This document shows positions 46,946 to 58,800 of a DNA stretch of 64,000 bases, in pieces. Origin of the DNA: Linnemannia elongata (lineage: Eukaryota > Mortierellomycota > Mortierellomycetes > Mortierellales > Mortierellaceae); assembly GCA_036320915.1 (NCBI GenBank), contig JAXBDG010000002.1, positions 2,813,501 to 2,877,500 on the forward strand, written 5' to 3'. A program made the translations under genes and the position numbers. Below the pieces are notes generated by a model. That model searched no databases. It was not told the DNA's origin and was given only the letters and a program-made list of their open reading frames with translations. The first letter of the stretch is position 1. The number at the start of each line of letters is the position of its first letter.

Positions 46946-47308
46946 TCAAAGCTCCTTGGCAACGACCTCCTTTAACGCAGTCGCAGTCTTGTGATGACCG
47001 CGCTTCTCAGCCTCGACAGCCTGTTGTTGCCAATTGGTCTTGGATACCTTGGCGCAGTGGGCTCCTTGACCCGCTGGATTCTTGAAGACCGTCACCCCTC
47101 TCGAGAGGATCGCCTTGATACGATTGACGTCCATATTCCAGCGTTCCTCAACCTCTGCCGCAAGGACATAGATCTGGTATGTACACAGGTTCGACTGACG
47201 GGCGTCTGCAAAAAGGCGTCGACGAGTGCTGGCGTCCTCTTCGTTGACGGCTTTGTTGTAAAAGTCGTCTGCTGTCAGTCCTGTTTGTGGGTATCCAATG
47301 TTCGACAT
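46946..47308 (-). CDS. small protein of unknown function (120 aa)
   Basis: An intronless frame from ATG at 47,308 (MSNIGYPQTGLTADDFYNKA) to TGA. It is mostly helical in composition, with no transmembrane segment or signal peptide. The middle (LCTYQIYVLAAEVEERWNMD, then VNRIKAILSRGVTVF) has the spacing of helical HAT/TPR-type repeats such as those of splicing factors, but no firm family was recognised. The frame is complete, well composed and preceded by pyrimidine-rich sequence in its own sense, so it is probably a real gene. Confidence 0.65.
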   Translation of the reverse strand: MSNIGYPQTGLTADDFYNKAVNEEDASTRRRLFADARQSNLCTYQIYVLAAEVEERWNMDVNRIKAILSRGVTVFKNPAGQGAHCAKVSKTNWQQQAVEAEKRGHHKTATALKEVVAKEL

Positions 47309-48062
47309 GGTTTTGATTGTTGTTGTGGTTGTTGTTAGGCTGTTCGTGTATGTGTCTCCTTGAGTGTGTCTTTGGTGGTGGTGGGTTGGCGGTGGGGTCG
47401 TGTGAAGAAGTGTGGAAGAAAGGGTGAAGTAGAAAAGATGCGGTTGTGCGCCAAGAAGAATACCATCCTTGTGACGGCGGAATTGATTTTCAATATAAAA
47501 GTGACTAAAAGAAATGCAAGTGTCGGCGTTGCCCCCCATGAAAAAGTCTATCATTAATCGCTGGCAAAAGCCCCCGACAGAAATCTCAATCCATCATCTA
47601 CAGTCACACTTGTTCTAGGAGTATAAAAAAAACCCGTAACTGTGAACCAATTTGCTCTTTACCCGCTCTAGCTTTTTGGCTAAGATCAAGTGTAGTATCT
47701 GTTCTTATTATTCTAATCGAATAATATGGTGGCTACGGCCACCAATCGATTAATTTCATTTTTGAACCGCGCTAGTCAAGCTCTGGCTTGCTATCTTGAC
47801 TGGCACTGGTGTCCTCGGTATTGCACTACCTCCGAGTTGTACGCCGAACTCTTATTCCTCTTTAAAAATCAAAAATCGTCTCTATTACTTGTTGCGTATC
47901 ATGTCACGACAGGTTTCTCTATATCATTTCATGTCGTGTTTGTGTGTAGTGTTGTCATGGAGCTGACACTAATCAATGAGAAGATACATCGTGTGTGTGC
48001 ACTTGCGTTTATATTTTATATATTGAATCTAGAATGCTTTGTGAAGAAGGAGCCAGCTCCTT
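47309..48062. other. intergenic
   Basis: Leader of the small gene on its left, then AT-richer sequence with no supported gene, RNA or repeat. The 115-aa open frame on + (47,726-48,073) is Phe/Leu/Val-rich, runs into the 3' end of DGAT2 and shows no family motif. Confidence 0.5.
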
Positions 48063-49523
48063 CTACTCAATGATACGAAGCTCCTGGGTGCGTCCAACAG
48101 CGTACTTGTCCTTATAGCGCTCCCAGATGGCCAAAACTGCGTCGATGTACTGCTTCTGAAGCTCATGCAACTGCTCCGATGTAGGGCTGCCCTCGACCTT
48201 TTCCACATGAATGGGCTTGCCAATAACAATAAACACTGGTTTCCGCCTTGGCAACAGTCCATATTCGTCTAAAGAGCATGTAAAGAGAGGCAGAGTAAGT
48301 TGGCTATACTAAACAGAGCGAGAATACAAGAAGCAGATACACAGATCCTTCAGCCTTACATTGAAAGATACCGCGGCCATTGAACATGGGAAGGGTGAAT
48401 CCGAAGGTGTTCTTGACGAGTTGTTGGAACCGGTAGGTCTTGCTGGTGCGGTTGTTGTTAAAAATCTCGTAGAGATCGTTCTCGCCAAACGCCAGCGTTG
48501 GCACCAAGCTTGCTCTATTATCAGTACATGGGACATGGGAGAGATGATCATGTTGGCGTTAGTTTGTTTCATTGAGGTGTCGGTCTGCCCCGAGCCCACT
48601 CGGATAAACTGAGAGCACCACCAGTAAAGATGAAAAAAAAAAAGATAGTGTAAAACAAACATAAGCCAAGGAGAACAAGGAACTGAGGACATTGAGCTGA
48701 AAAGAGTTCCTTACCCAGTAACAAGGGCCAGCTTAATGAACCCGAGACGCTTCTTGAGGGTCAAGTCCAGAGTGCCAGGCTTAGAAGCCAAACTCTCCTG
48801 TGCGCCGCCGACAACAATAACAATCGAGTTGCCTGGACCGGATCGAAGGTTGTATTCGCATGACTGTCTGGACACAGAAGCACATCCATGGGCCAAAATG
48901 TAATCACGGTAAAAGGGGATGTTGAAATTGGTCTGCAGCGTCATCAGACGGGGCTTAATTCCTGGGAAACGCTTTGAAAAGTTGAGGCCCTCCGTACCAA
49001 AGGTGCAGAAGGCTCCCATTGAGATGATTCCATGAGGATGGTATCCAAAGATATAGTTCTTGGAAGGATCCAGATCTCCCTCCTATGGTTAGTTTACAGA
49101 GTACAACGGCAGTGAGGATGGTTAGAAGATCAGTCATCCTAAATACTGCCTAAACAGTTCTTGAGCGTACTAAAGTACAAACTCCTCACTTTTCTTCCCT
49201 CCTTCCTTGTGCCCGTCTTTGCCCATTCATGCATATCTTTCTTTCTACTTTACCTTGATGAGCGTCATAGGGTAGTACTCTGCAAAGTGTCTCCAGAGTC
49301 TCCGGTTACGCAACCATTGAACTCTCCTTCCGCCCCTTTCCGGCGCCTTGTCAAACATGAGGACCCAAGTGAGATAGGCGATGACGAGTGGCCAAAGATA
49401 CTTGTAGGTGCAGAGGAAAAAGAACAGGGTGAGAGAGACGAGAATGGCCGAGATCCAAGTGAGAACCGCAAGCGTTTGCAGCCTACGCTTGAAGGGCATA
49501 CGGAGTGGCGCAAAGAGCGGCAT
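48063..49523 (-). CDS. DGAT2: diacylglycerol O-acyltransferase, DGAT2 family
   Basis: Four exons on the minus strand: 49523-49254, 49082-48715, 48514-48360, 48268-48063; phase closes, 332 aa, close to known DGAT2 lengths. It catalyses the last step of triacylglycerol synthesis (acyl-CoA plus diacylglycerol) at the ER and lipid droplet. Seen: N-terminal hydrophobic hairpin (about 17-60), active-site YHPHGI in exon 2, GGAQESL, the block RLGFIKLAL...GASLVP that spans the exon 2-3 junction, FGEN, and GKPIHV near the C-terminus. Fungi of this group store oil, so an active DGAT2 is expected. A longer start upstream was rejected because it uses TTG. Confidence 0.95.
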
Positions 49524-51257
49524 GGTATTGTGTGTGTGTTTGTTTCCTTGTGAGTTTGTCGTGAACGATGCGTTTTTTGTTGACAAGGCGGGATGAGAAA
49601 GTGAAAGAATCTGTGCCAATGAGAGATGAGTGAGTCGTTACGAATGCGTTGTTTGATGAGGGTCGTTAATCGCGGTGTTCCTAGTGGAGTCCTGGCGAGG
49701 GTCTTGTTTTTGGGTGTTGGTGGTGTGAGGTAAAAGTGGAGAGAGAAAAATAAAAGAAAAGAGAGGAGAAAGGAAAAAGTAGAGGTGGTAATAAATGCCG
49801 ACCACTGCTTTGCTTTTGTAATATTATTCTGACACGAGCCCCCCTTCTTCCCTTCTTCACTAGCCTGCTTCAGGCATGTGTTCTTTCTTATGGTATTATT
49901 ATTGTTGTTGTATGCCTTTCAACCATAGCCATATGGAGCAGAGAGAGAGTCAGTGCCAGTGCGCTCTCTATATTTTTCAATGCTCTCTTTCTTTCTCTCT
50001 CTCTCTGTCTCTCTTACAATCACTCTCTCACACAATTGCATTTCACATCCCGAAAATAACATGCTTTATGCGCATTACGTTTTCACGTCCCCCCTGTCAT
50101 CCTTTCCTCGACGGCAAGAACCATAAGATAGTTAACCCTCAGCACATGTCCAGGATCTGGCACGATGATAATGATGATTTGCGGAGATAGCAAAGCAAAA
50201 GAGACTCATAAAGAAGCGTCCATTGTCACTCCCTACCCATGTGAAAAGATCGCTCAATGCTGTCATGTTATCTTCACAGACCCTCTCCTCGTGTGAACAG
50301 ACCAACTCCGGTTCTCTCGTCCCCTATCCTGTGTCGGAACACTCCTTTCGGCAGTGCAAATTGGCACATTTCCTTTCATCTGTGATAATTTTATTGCGTG
50401 CCTGAGGAGGACAGCGATAGCCGTCCTGATTCGCATTCATTTTTAGAATGCTTCACACCTTTTACCTATGAACATACCGACCTAATCGTCTTGGCAAGCG
50501 AGCCTTCATAACGTTTGTTGATGTTTTCGCACTCTCCGTCTTAACACTCTTGTACTCTCCAGCACAGACTCCCCGCATCTCTCGCTGTTCAATCAACCGG
50601 CTTCATACAGCTTTGCTGGCAATTATTGAGTGTTTTTAAACTATTTGTTTATTTATTTTAACACAGTCATTCTGTACTTTACGCTTGTTCACAACGACTT
50701 ACCTGCAACGTTGTTCACGACGGCTCACGAAAACTTGTATTTACTCAATCATCTGACACCTCGGACCTTCCAGAACGACGTTTGCGACCGAAGTAGACGC
50801 GGTTGTCCTTTTCGCTTCACTTCCTGAGGCAAACACACTCCGCAATTCAAACGAGACATTTTCCATAAGTATCGAGATACCATCACGCACCAACTCCACA
50901 TTCAGACTTTTATCTTTTCATGCCACTCATGAACATCACAACAGCAGCGGTTCGCCTCAATATAAATCGCTTCGCCCAATTGACCCCTCTTGCTTAAGCC
51001 CGTCGGTCTACGATGGTCCCTGACAGCACTTCTGCCCGTACCACAGATCCCATTAATCCAGAGCTCTAAAACCATGTTCCTGAAAAACGCCTGATGTCCC
51101 GCGAAAAAAGGAAATGGAGAGGGGGAAAAGGAAGATGGCCACGAAGGACCTTGTTGCCCAAGAGAATTATCCAAGCTTTAAAAGCATGGTTTATTACTAC
51201 TCTGCAACAGCGAATGGAGGGGGGGGATGATGTGTTTTCCGTGGTAAAATGTACAAT
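49524..51257. other. intergenic, no gene seen
   Basis: The left part is the DGAT2 promoter. A CT-rich tract at about 49,984-50,020 and scattered short open frames follow. None has a recognisable product, and no tRNA-like B box or terminal repeat was noticed. The right part is the 3' flank of RPL12. Confidence 0.5.
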
Positions 51258-51855
51258 TTAAGCCTCCTATAAACACAACAAAAACAAACGCCACGTTAAC
51301 AACCACATCTATGCACAAGATACAAGAAACATTCATTGAACTGAACAATATCAACAAATAACTTACGGGAATCTCAACCTCACCGGCATCGATGGAATCG
51401 CCGAGGTCCTTGGGGTTCTGGCCATCGACGGTGCATCCGACGGAGAAGGCAGTTCCGAGGATCTCCTTGACGGTTCCGGAGAGCTCACGGGCCAAAGACT
51501 TGTGGCGCATGATGCGAGCAATCTCGATAACATCATCGAGGGAGATGTTACCGTTGTGCTTGATGTTCTTCTCCTTCTTGCGGTCACGGGGAGCCTCCTT
51601 GAGGGCCTTGATGACGAGGGAAGAGGCCGAGGGGACGACCGAGACGGCAGCCTGACGGTTCTGGATGGTCAACTGAACGGTGACACGGAGACCCTTCCAG
51701 TCCTGGGTGGCCTTGGCGATATCTTCACCGACCTTCTTGGGCGAGAGACCGAGAGGACCGATCTTGGGGGCGAGAGCAGACGAAGCTCCGACCTCTCCTC
51801 CGGTGGCACGGAGGTAGATGATCTTGATCTCGTTGGGGTCCAGCTTTGGTGGCAT
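51258..51855 (-). CDS. RPL12: 60S ribosomal protein L12 (uL11)
   Basis: Two exons on the minus strand, 51855-51367 and 51266-51258, give 165 aa, the exact eukaryotic L12 length. [20 protein letters not shown] at the start, the conserved [20 protein letters not shown] block and the C-terminal rRNA-binding domain are clear. uL11 forms the base of the ribosomal stalk with uL10 and contacts the GTPase-associated rRNA. The last coding exon is only 9 nt (Glu-Ala-stop) behind a TTTATAG acceptor; reading through the intron instead would add a long non-homologous tail. Confidence 0.95.
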
Positions 51856-52352
51856 GCTGTTTTTAAGGGAAGGTTGAAGAAAAGTGGATTCTAGGTCAGT
51901 TCATCTGGACTTTAGATCAGATCAGATTAGGATGGGTGGATGGTGGGCAGGATGCATGGGGATATCGATGGCTGCGTCGAAAATGCGATTGGCGATAGTG
52001 AGATGGTGCTGGTGAGCTAGGAGATGATGACGGATGGATTGGATGGATGTGTCGATGAATGGATGTATATCTGGATGTCACACATACTTGATATATTTTC
52101 TTGGGAAGGGAAGAAGAGAGGGAGCTCAAACTTCTCCTCTGTGGGCACTCTTTTTGTCTTCTTTGAGGGCGAAAGATTTTGGTGGCGCACTCTTCTTTTT
52201 TTTAACCACAGCTACACTAGCACTTTCACTCATACCTTCATTCGCAACTTCAATTACATCTCTGATACTACACATTGAAAAGAAATAATTTATTTACATA
52301 GTAAAGCGACAAAGGAGTGGAGAGGAGAATACAAGCGATGAGACGATGCTGC
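51856..52352. promoter_or_regulatory. RPL12 promoter region
   Basis: Between RPL12 and the quinone oxidoreductase 3' end. Repeated GGATGGATG-type units occur at about 51,928-51,950 and 52,030-52,070 on the + strand. No gene seen. Confidence 0.55.
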
Positions 52353-53454
52353 TTATTGGATCTTGAGGAGCAACTTGCCGGTGGTCTTGCGACCCTCAAG
52401 GTCCAAATGAGCCTGCTGAACATCCTCAACAGGGTACACCTTATGGATCGCAATCTTCAACTGACCCTTCTCCAAATACTCCAACGTATCCTCAACCAAC
52501 TCATTAAAGTCCTCCTGGGTCGTAATATAGTTGTACACCGTCGCCCAAGTCACCTTGACATTCTTGCCGGAAAGACGCACGAGATTCAGAGGGGGAATCT
52601 CGCCACTGGCACTACCAAACAACACCAAGGTTCCCAACCGGCGGACAATGCTCAAGCTCGACTCGAAGGTAGCCTGGCCGACACTATCAAAGACGGCGTG
52701 GACTCCCTCACCATTGGTGAGTTCACGGACTTTTTTCTCAAGGGCTTCGTAGCCGTTGTTGATGAGGACGACATGTTCTGCGCCATTGGCGCGAGCAAGG
52801 GCAGCCTTTTCTTCGGTCGAGACGGTGCCGATGACGTGGGCACCCAAGAGTCGACCGAGCTGGGAGAGAAGGAGACCCACTCCTCCGGCGGCAGCGTGGA
52901 CAACGATCCAGTCGCCCTTCTGGACGGCGTAGGCCTTGCGAATCAGTCCGACGGCTGTCAGACCCTGCAAGATAAATGCTGCTCCCTATTAAGCCAATGG
53001 GTTCAACGATGAACGTTGATTAGAATCTCACATAAAACAAAGGCGTCATATCCTTCCTTTCATTATTCTTTTCAATGCTGCAGAATGCATAGTGACTTAC
53101 AGTCTCGAGAGAAACATGCTCGGGCAACTTGGCAAGATGAATCGTGTCAACTACCGCATAGTCAGAATACGTATCTTTACCCATAAACGCAACCCGGTCG
53201 CCGACCTTAAAACCTTGGACCTCAGATCCAACCTCGACAATCTCTCCAGACCCCTCACGACCAGGGATCAGGGGCAGAGGAGTAGGGAAGTTTCCGGACC
53301 GCTCATAGATGTCGACGTAGTTGACACCGGCATAGGCGACCTTGACGAGGACTTGGGTGGGCTTTGGGATGGGCCGGGGGATGTTGGTGGGTTGGAGGGT
53401 TGAAGCGTCGCCATACTTGGTGACTCGGATTACACGTGCGGTGGAGTTGACCAT
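52353..53454 (-). CDS. NADPH:quinone oxidoreductase, zeta-crystallin type
   Basis: Two exons on the minus strand, 53454-53101 and 52985-52353, phase 0, 328 aa, typical of the zinc-free medium-chain dehydrogenase/reductase quinone reductases (yeast Zta1). The N-terminal GroES-like half has IPGREGSGEIVEVG and GDRVAFMG; the Rossmann half has VHAAAGGVGLLLSQLGRLLG and VFDSVGQATFESSL; the end is GRKTTGKLLLKIQ. It reduces quinones one electron at a time with NADPH and may act in oxidative-stress defence. Start at MVNSTARVIRVTKYG is preferred because a TATA box lies about 145 nt upstream. Confidence 0.93.
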
Positions 53455-54326
53455 TGTTGTTGAGTAGGTGGGGTTATTCTTGGGGGAAAGGGGAGGAGAG
53501 CGTGTTATTTTGTTGAAGAATGAAGAGTTGAAGTTGGAGTTTGTAAAGAAAATGCTTGATATTGATAGTCTTGAAAAAAGTAGAGGCGCGCGTTTGTATT
53601 TATACGAATAGAGCCTGCATGACAAAGAATGCACGCCGCTTGCTAAACTGTGCAATGTGTAGAATTGTCAGCAATCACAAAAAAAACAATAATTGGAAAC
53701 CAAACGAAACAGCAACGAATAAGATGTCGCAATTTTTGGTCGTTCTGTTCACACGTAACGAACAGACACAGAAAATGAACGACAGTCCAACACAATACAA
53801 CGCAAACACTCAGGTACTTTGCATCATTTCGATGATTAATTCAAATTTCGGAAAGGGGTGGAGGAAGGAGGTGTCTCCACTATTTTTCTTGTTAATTTGT
53901 TCCTCACTTCGATGCAAAAGAGAAAGAAACCCTCGCCCTGCTTCATTCACTTGCTAATCTTTCGTTCGATTTGTAAGCCCTTGAAACCTTTTCACCTATA
54001 CATCAACCAGACTCAAGCAATCACCTAAAGATGTCGCTATCTAAACGTTCACCCAAAGGTTGGGGGTTTTTTTTGCCGACACCCGACATGCGTGTAGGTG
54101 TATGGTGTCATTTGGGTGCGAAGGTATACCATTGTCACTTAATTTTATGTACAGTCAAAGACGGCGCGTCGTGTTTGCAACCCTCCCCCAAACCTACATT
54201 TCCCACATCCTCCTCTACGCAACCTACGTTCGCCAACACCAAAAAAAGAGACAAAGGACAGCAGCAGCCAAGACGCCGATCATACAAAGGAAAAAAAAAC
54301 AACAGCAGCGCATAACGTTTAATCAT
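53455..54326. other. intergenic between quinone oxidoreductase and Nudix genes
   Basis: Holds the quinone oxidoreductase promoter on the left and the 3' flank of the Nudix gene on the right. Short open frames only; no gene or RNA recognised. Confidence 0.5.
53597..53604 (-). promoter_or_regulatory. TATA box of the quinone oxidoreductase gene
   Basis: TATAAATA on the minus strand, about 145 nt upstream of the chosen start codon and inside what would otherwise look like an in-frame N-terminal extension. Confidence 0.6.
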
Positions 54327-55735
54327 CTATTGCTCCTCCTTAAATGTAGGCCACTTCTTACACCCAGGAAACTCCAGCCTCCTATTCAATCGTTGAGCAA
54401 TCTCCAAGTAGTCTGGCTCGTTCTCGGGCGTCAAAACCGCATGGCGGATCATGAAATGGAGACAGACACATGCACAATTGGGCTTGAACTCTCCGGATCG
54501 GATAGAGTCTAGGACTTGGTCCATCGACCAGAGGCGAAAGTTTTCGACTTCGCTGTCACATGGTGTTGGAGTGAAGTCTGCTGGTAGTTCCAAGTCGTAT
54601 ACGATCTTGTTTTGTAGTTTTGGGGGGTTATAGAATGGAAGAGAATAAATGAAGGCAGAAATCAGTATGCAGGGTTTACTTTTTTTCATGTTGTAGTAAG
54701 TCCATGCATGCAGGCACGGCGTATATTTCACATTGTACCACACATAAAGGAAGAGAATAGCTCCTTACCTGAGTCTCGGGCTGAGAATCAGTCTCATCTT
54801 TTGACAACTTCGTATAACTAATAGTGCCCACTGGCACCGCATTCCTCGCAATCTCAATAGGAATCGTAGCCTCCTCCATCGACTCTTTCAAAACAGTATA
54901 CCCCGGCGAATGTCCAAATCCCATCCCGCCCGCAACCATATTATCCAACATCCCCGGGTACGTAGGCTTCGTGGCCGATCGACGCGCAACCCACATCTTT
55001 ACTTCGTGAGGACGTGGGCCGGTACGGACATAACCGTTCATGTGGACTCCGTAGGCATGGACACCAAAGATCCCGCAGGCCGATCGTTCGATGGCTAGCG
55101 CTGCGCCGCCCTTTGTGGTGAGGGGGGAGGTGTTGAGGGTATAGACGCCGTAGAGTTCGTCGCGCCAGCCGGAGAGAGATGGGAATGATTTAGGATCCTT
55201 TCTCCAGATATTCTGTTTTTGTTTTGAAGGTGTAGTGGTGCCAAGACGAGAGTGACGAGAAAAAAAGATAAATGTGAGACGTTTAGAATTATTTAGGAGG
55301 AATGAATATCGGTTATCTGATCATTCCAACCAGGTTAGATAATGAATAAAGTACCAGCATCTGTGCAATCGCGTCAGATCGCGAGTCATAATCCGCCAAC
55401 CAAGGCATAAACGAAATAGTCGTCTCCGTGATGTGAAAAACGGGTCGGTCCTGCTGGTTGAAGGCCACAATATGGGGGACGACTGAGGAATGAATCCGCC
55501 CACATGGGATTTCGTCGACGATGAATGTCAGGAACGAGAGTCGCTCCAGACGTGGGTCAGAGGGGTAAGGAAAGCTGTCGCATCTGTTGACCACGTCAAT
55601 CAGACTGAGTCGCTGTTGTGTTGGTGTGGTCATTGTCGAGATTGTTGGAAGGCTGTTGAGGGTGTGGGTGGATGCAGAGAGGAAGTGAGAGGGGGTTTTT
55701 AAATGGCGCCTCCTGCAGGAACGGGGTGGGCGCAT
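54327..55735 (-). CDS. Nudix hydrolase, thiamine pyrophosphokinase-related (DUF4743 + Nudix)
   Basis: Three exons on the minus strand: 55735-55355, 55212-54769, 54605-54327, phase 0 throughout. From the ATG at 55,735 it gives 367 aa; from a second in-frame ATG at 55,633 it gives 333 aa. The N-terminal part (about 1-120 of the short form) is the DUF4743 region seen before Nudix domains in YJR142W-type proteins. The Nudix box is the variant GHSPGYTVLKESMEEATI, keeping the metal-binding KESMEEA core. Family members hydrolyse damaged thiamine diphosphate derivatives (oxo- and oxythiamine forms). The 34 residues between the two Met codons hold no acidic residue and several Arg, like a mitochondrial targeting peptide. 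The third acceptor (ACAAG) is weak. Confidence 0.85.
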
Positions 55736-55824
55736 CTTTCATCATGCTTAAGGGTTAAGGGACACATTCATGTTGATTCAGCTCCTGCCAACGTCAAAAG
55801 CGCAAATGCGTTTATTTCAGACAG

Positions 55825-58800
55825 CTACTCGCTCTTTTTCTGCTCCTCCTCCCCGGTTACCGCTGCGGGTACCGCGGCAGGATCGGCAGCCGATGACGCC
55901 TCCAGCTCCTCAAGGGTGGGCAAGAACTGCGGCGGCGAGTTTGTATCCGGCGAAGGCGTCGAGACCGAGAAGGGGGCCAGGGCTCGTCTTGCCGTCGCAA
56001 TCCGAATGGCCAAATGCAAGCATGACATATCGACTGCAACAACCTCCCATGCAAACTCGATTCCATACATAAGCTGGATACCCTTGACGATCCGCTGCGC
56101 AATCTGCTGGTTGATCATGACAAACTTCTCGTCCGCAGTGCAGGGCATCGTGTCCTCGTCTTCATTAAAACAGCGCTGGATATAAGGCAACAGCGCCTGG
56201 CTGATCGATCCCACAGAGATGTCTTTAGATTCTTCATAATTAGGCACTATAGTGATAGAGAGAAATAGAAAGAGATGTCTGAGTATCTATGACAGAAAAG
56301 AATCGCGGCAGATATGAATGCGACAAGACATAGAGAAGCAGACTTACAAGTGATCTCGAAGGGGGAGGTATGCGCCATGACGTTGTAGCGGTCATGGTGA
56401 TGGTATCTGATCTCAAACGTTCCTTGGAACCACGGCAACTTGTCACCCGAAAAGACAACCTGCCCACGACAGATCTCCTGCTCGTCCACCCAGACGACTT
56501 CTTCTTCCGAAACATCACCATCTCCTAATCCAGCATGGTCACCGTCCAGTCCTGGGTCTTGACCGCCCTCGAGTCCCTTGTCACGGATCACAAAGAGATA
56601 GCGACCGTGTGATGCAACGTTAGTGACCTTGTGGGTCTGGTTGCTCGAGACCTTATAGATGCCAATCCAGTCTTTGGTGCCATGATTCAAGGGTGCCGTC
56701 CATGAGATGGTCAGTTTCTCCCCTAGCTGGAAAGTGGGAACACCCGAGGCATTCAATGTGGGTTGCTTGTCCGTTTTCAGTTTGACCGAGTACTGCGACA
56801 TATCATACACGCCCATGTCATCCCAAGTACGCCTACAGGGTTCAGAAAGAGAATAATATAGCGGTTAGATTAACTTATCCATGCCTTTGAAGTACAAATA
56901 TCCGACGCAGAGTGCGCCTGGTACTTACACGACAAAAAGACGATCCTTAGAGTTCTCGAGCAGTGTCTTGGAGTTGGAAACAATCTCTTGGAGCTTGGGC
57001 GCGACACTCTGGACAAGACCAGTGGTGCCCTCAACAAATCCTTGAGCTCTTCCCAACACATCCTGGATCTCAGGGGTCTCCTCCAGTTTGCCACGAAACT
57101 TTGACACCTCTTCCTGGAACTTTTGTGGAAGGGTCGTCGCTGCCTTGACAGTCTTTACGACTCCTGCGTCCTTGCGGACCTTGTCACCATAGATCTTACG
57201 CATGTGCGGAGACTCGACGTAGTGCAGGAACAAAAAGTTGGAAATCTGAGAGAACATGGCGAGAATAAAGATTGACGAGCTATTGCAGATCAGCGCCATG
57301 CCCCAAAACGCCGCATGGCCCATCACCTTCTCAGGATTGTTCACAAATCTATCCATCGAGTTAGACAGAACGTGAAGAGGGTTAAAAATTCGAACTTCAC
57401 TAATAGTGCTTTCAGCAAAACCTACACAGTACCAAAAGCATGAATGCCCATGTTACCTGTAGATGCCAGTGTAGAAGAGACCGTTGGAGGACTCCTCGAT
57501 AAAGAAATCACCGTAGAACCAGCCAAAATCGCCCAGGACCTCAAATACCGAGACAGAGGCCCAGATGTGCAGCGTAATCAAGGCAAGCCCAAGGATATGA
57601 CGCAACAGAACCGTTCCATATGTCCAGTCATCAGGAATCGAGTACATCTTAAACGCCGCCAAAAAGAAGGTCGCATAGGTCATCGAGTTGGAAAGGTTGA
57701 AAATACTCTTCCAGCTCTGGAATGCGTCCTGGACGGTGCCTCCGTGCTTGATAAAGTGCTTGGTATAAAATTTGTTAACGCTCTGCATCCTCAACACAGT
57801 TCCCAGGACGTACGAGTGGAAGATTCGCCAGAGTAGTGCTTGCATCACGATTACAAATGTAATGAAACTGGGGCCCATGTTGGAGATCAACAGAGGCACA
57901 ACGGTCGCATAGACGATAACGAGTGCCGTGAAGATGTCGGTCGATCGGAAGATGTCAAAGTTCTTGAAGACGATGAGGTCTCGTCGGAAGTAGGTGCTGT
58001 ACATATCCTTGGATCCGCAGGGGACAAGAGTCGCCGCAAGTTCTGCATCTGACGTCGTGCTACTGCCACTGATACTGCCAGCCCTGGTCGCCATTGAGTC
58101 GGATAAATTGTTGGCGTTCAATGCCTGCTCGCTCAAGACCGCCGTGCGCTTCTTATGGACCAAAGGAGGATTGTACGTCTTGTCAATGTCTAAAAGTGTT
58201 CAAGAATTATACTCGTGTTAGCCAATGTGCACAATTATCTGGTATGGTTTCCCATCAATGACACATCAACTTACGTGGGTTTTCAACGAGTGTCAAGAAG
58301 ACAAATTGGGCAGCATGAGCAAAGAGCGAGATGAACAGAACCATGTAGGATGCGGTCATCAACGAGATTCCGTAGTATCCAGCATATCCGACCGAGTACA
58401 TTGGGTGTGGCGCCATCTCGAACACGCCATCGAACGTCAGCGATTGTTCGATCAAAAAGAAAAAGTCGCCCCAGTCTATATGTGTATATGTGTGTCCATA
58501 TACAAGCAAAAGGGGAGAAAAAGGATGCGCGTCAAAAGCGGAGTTCGAGCATATTGTGCCATTTTCCTCGCGTGCAGGGATTACAAATGGCTGAGCTGCA
58601 AAAAATCACGACATAGGGCCGTGAGCCGGACTTACACCAGGCGAAATCCTTGACGACTCTGTGAGCATCAAGCTTGACCCAGATGTTGAAGAAGACCAGA
58701 ACAAATCCTCCAATCCAGCGCAGCAGATTGCTGAAAAATCCAGCGCCTTCGGGCACAGTGAGCCAGGAGAGTGCGAAACAGATGTAGGTCGTAAAGTCAT

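Noticed and set aside
49524..49619. Longer DGAT2 N-terminus
   Set aside because: It would start at TTG; the ATG at 49,523 begins directly before the expected hydrophobic segments.
53455..53655. In-frame extension of the quinone oxidoreductase resembling a mitochondrial presequence (67 residues without acids)
   Set aside because: It has no ATG (it would start at TTG) and contains the TATAAATA box at 53,597-53,604, so it is promoter and leader.
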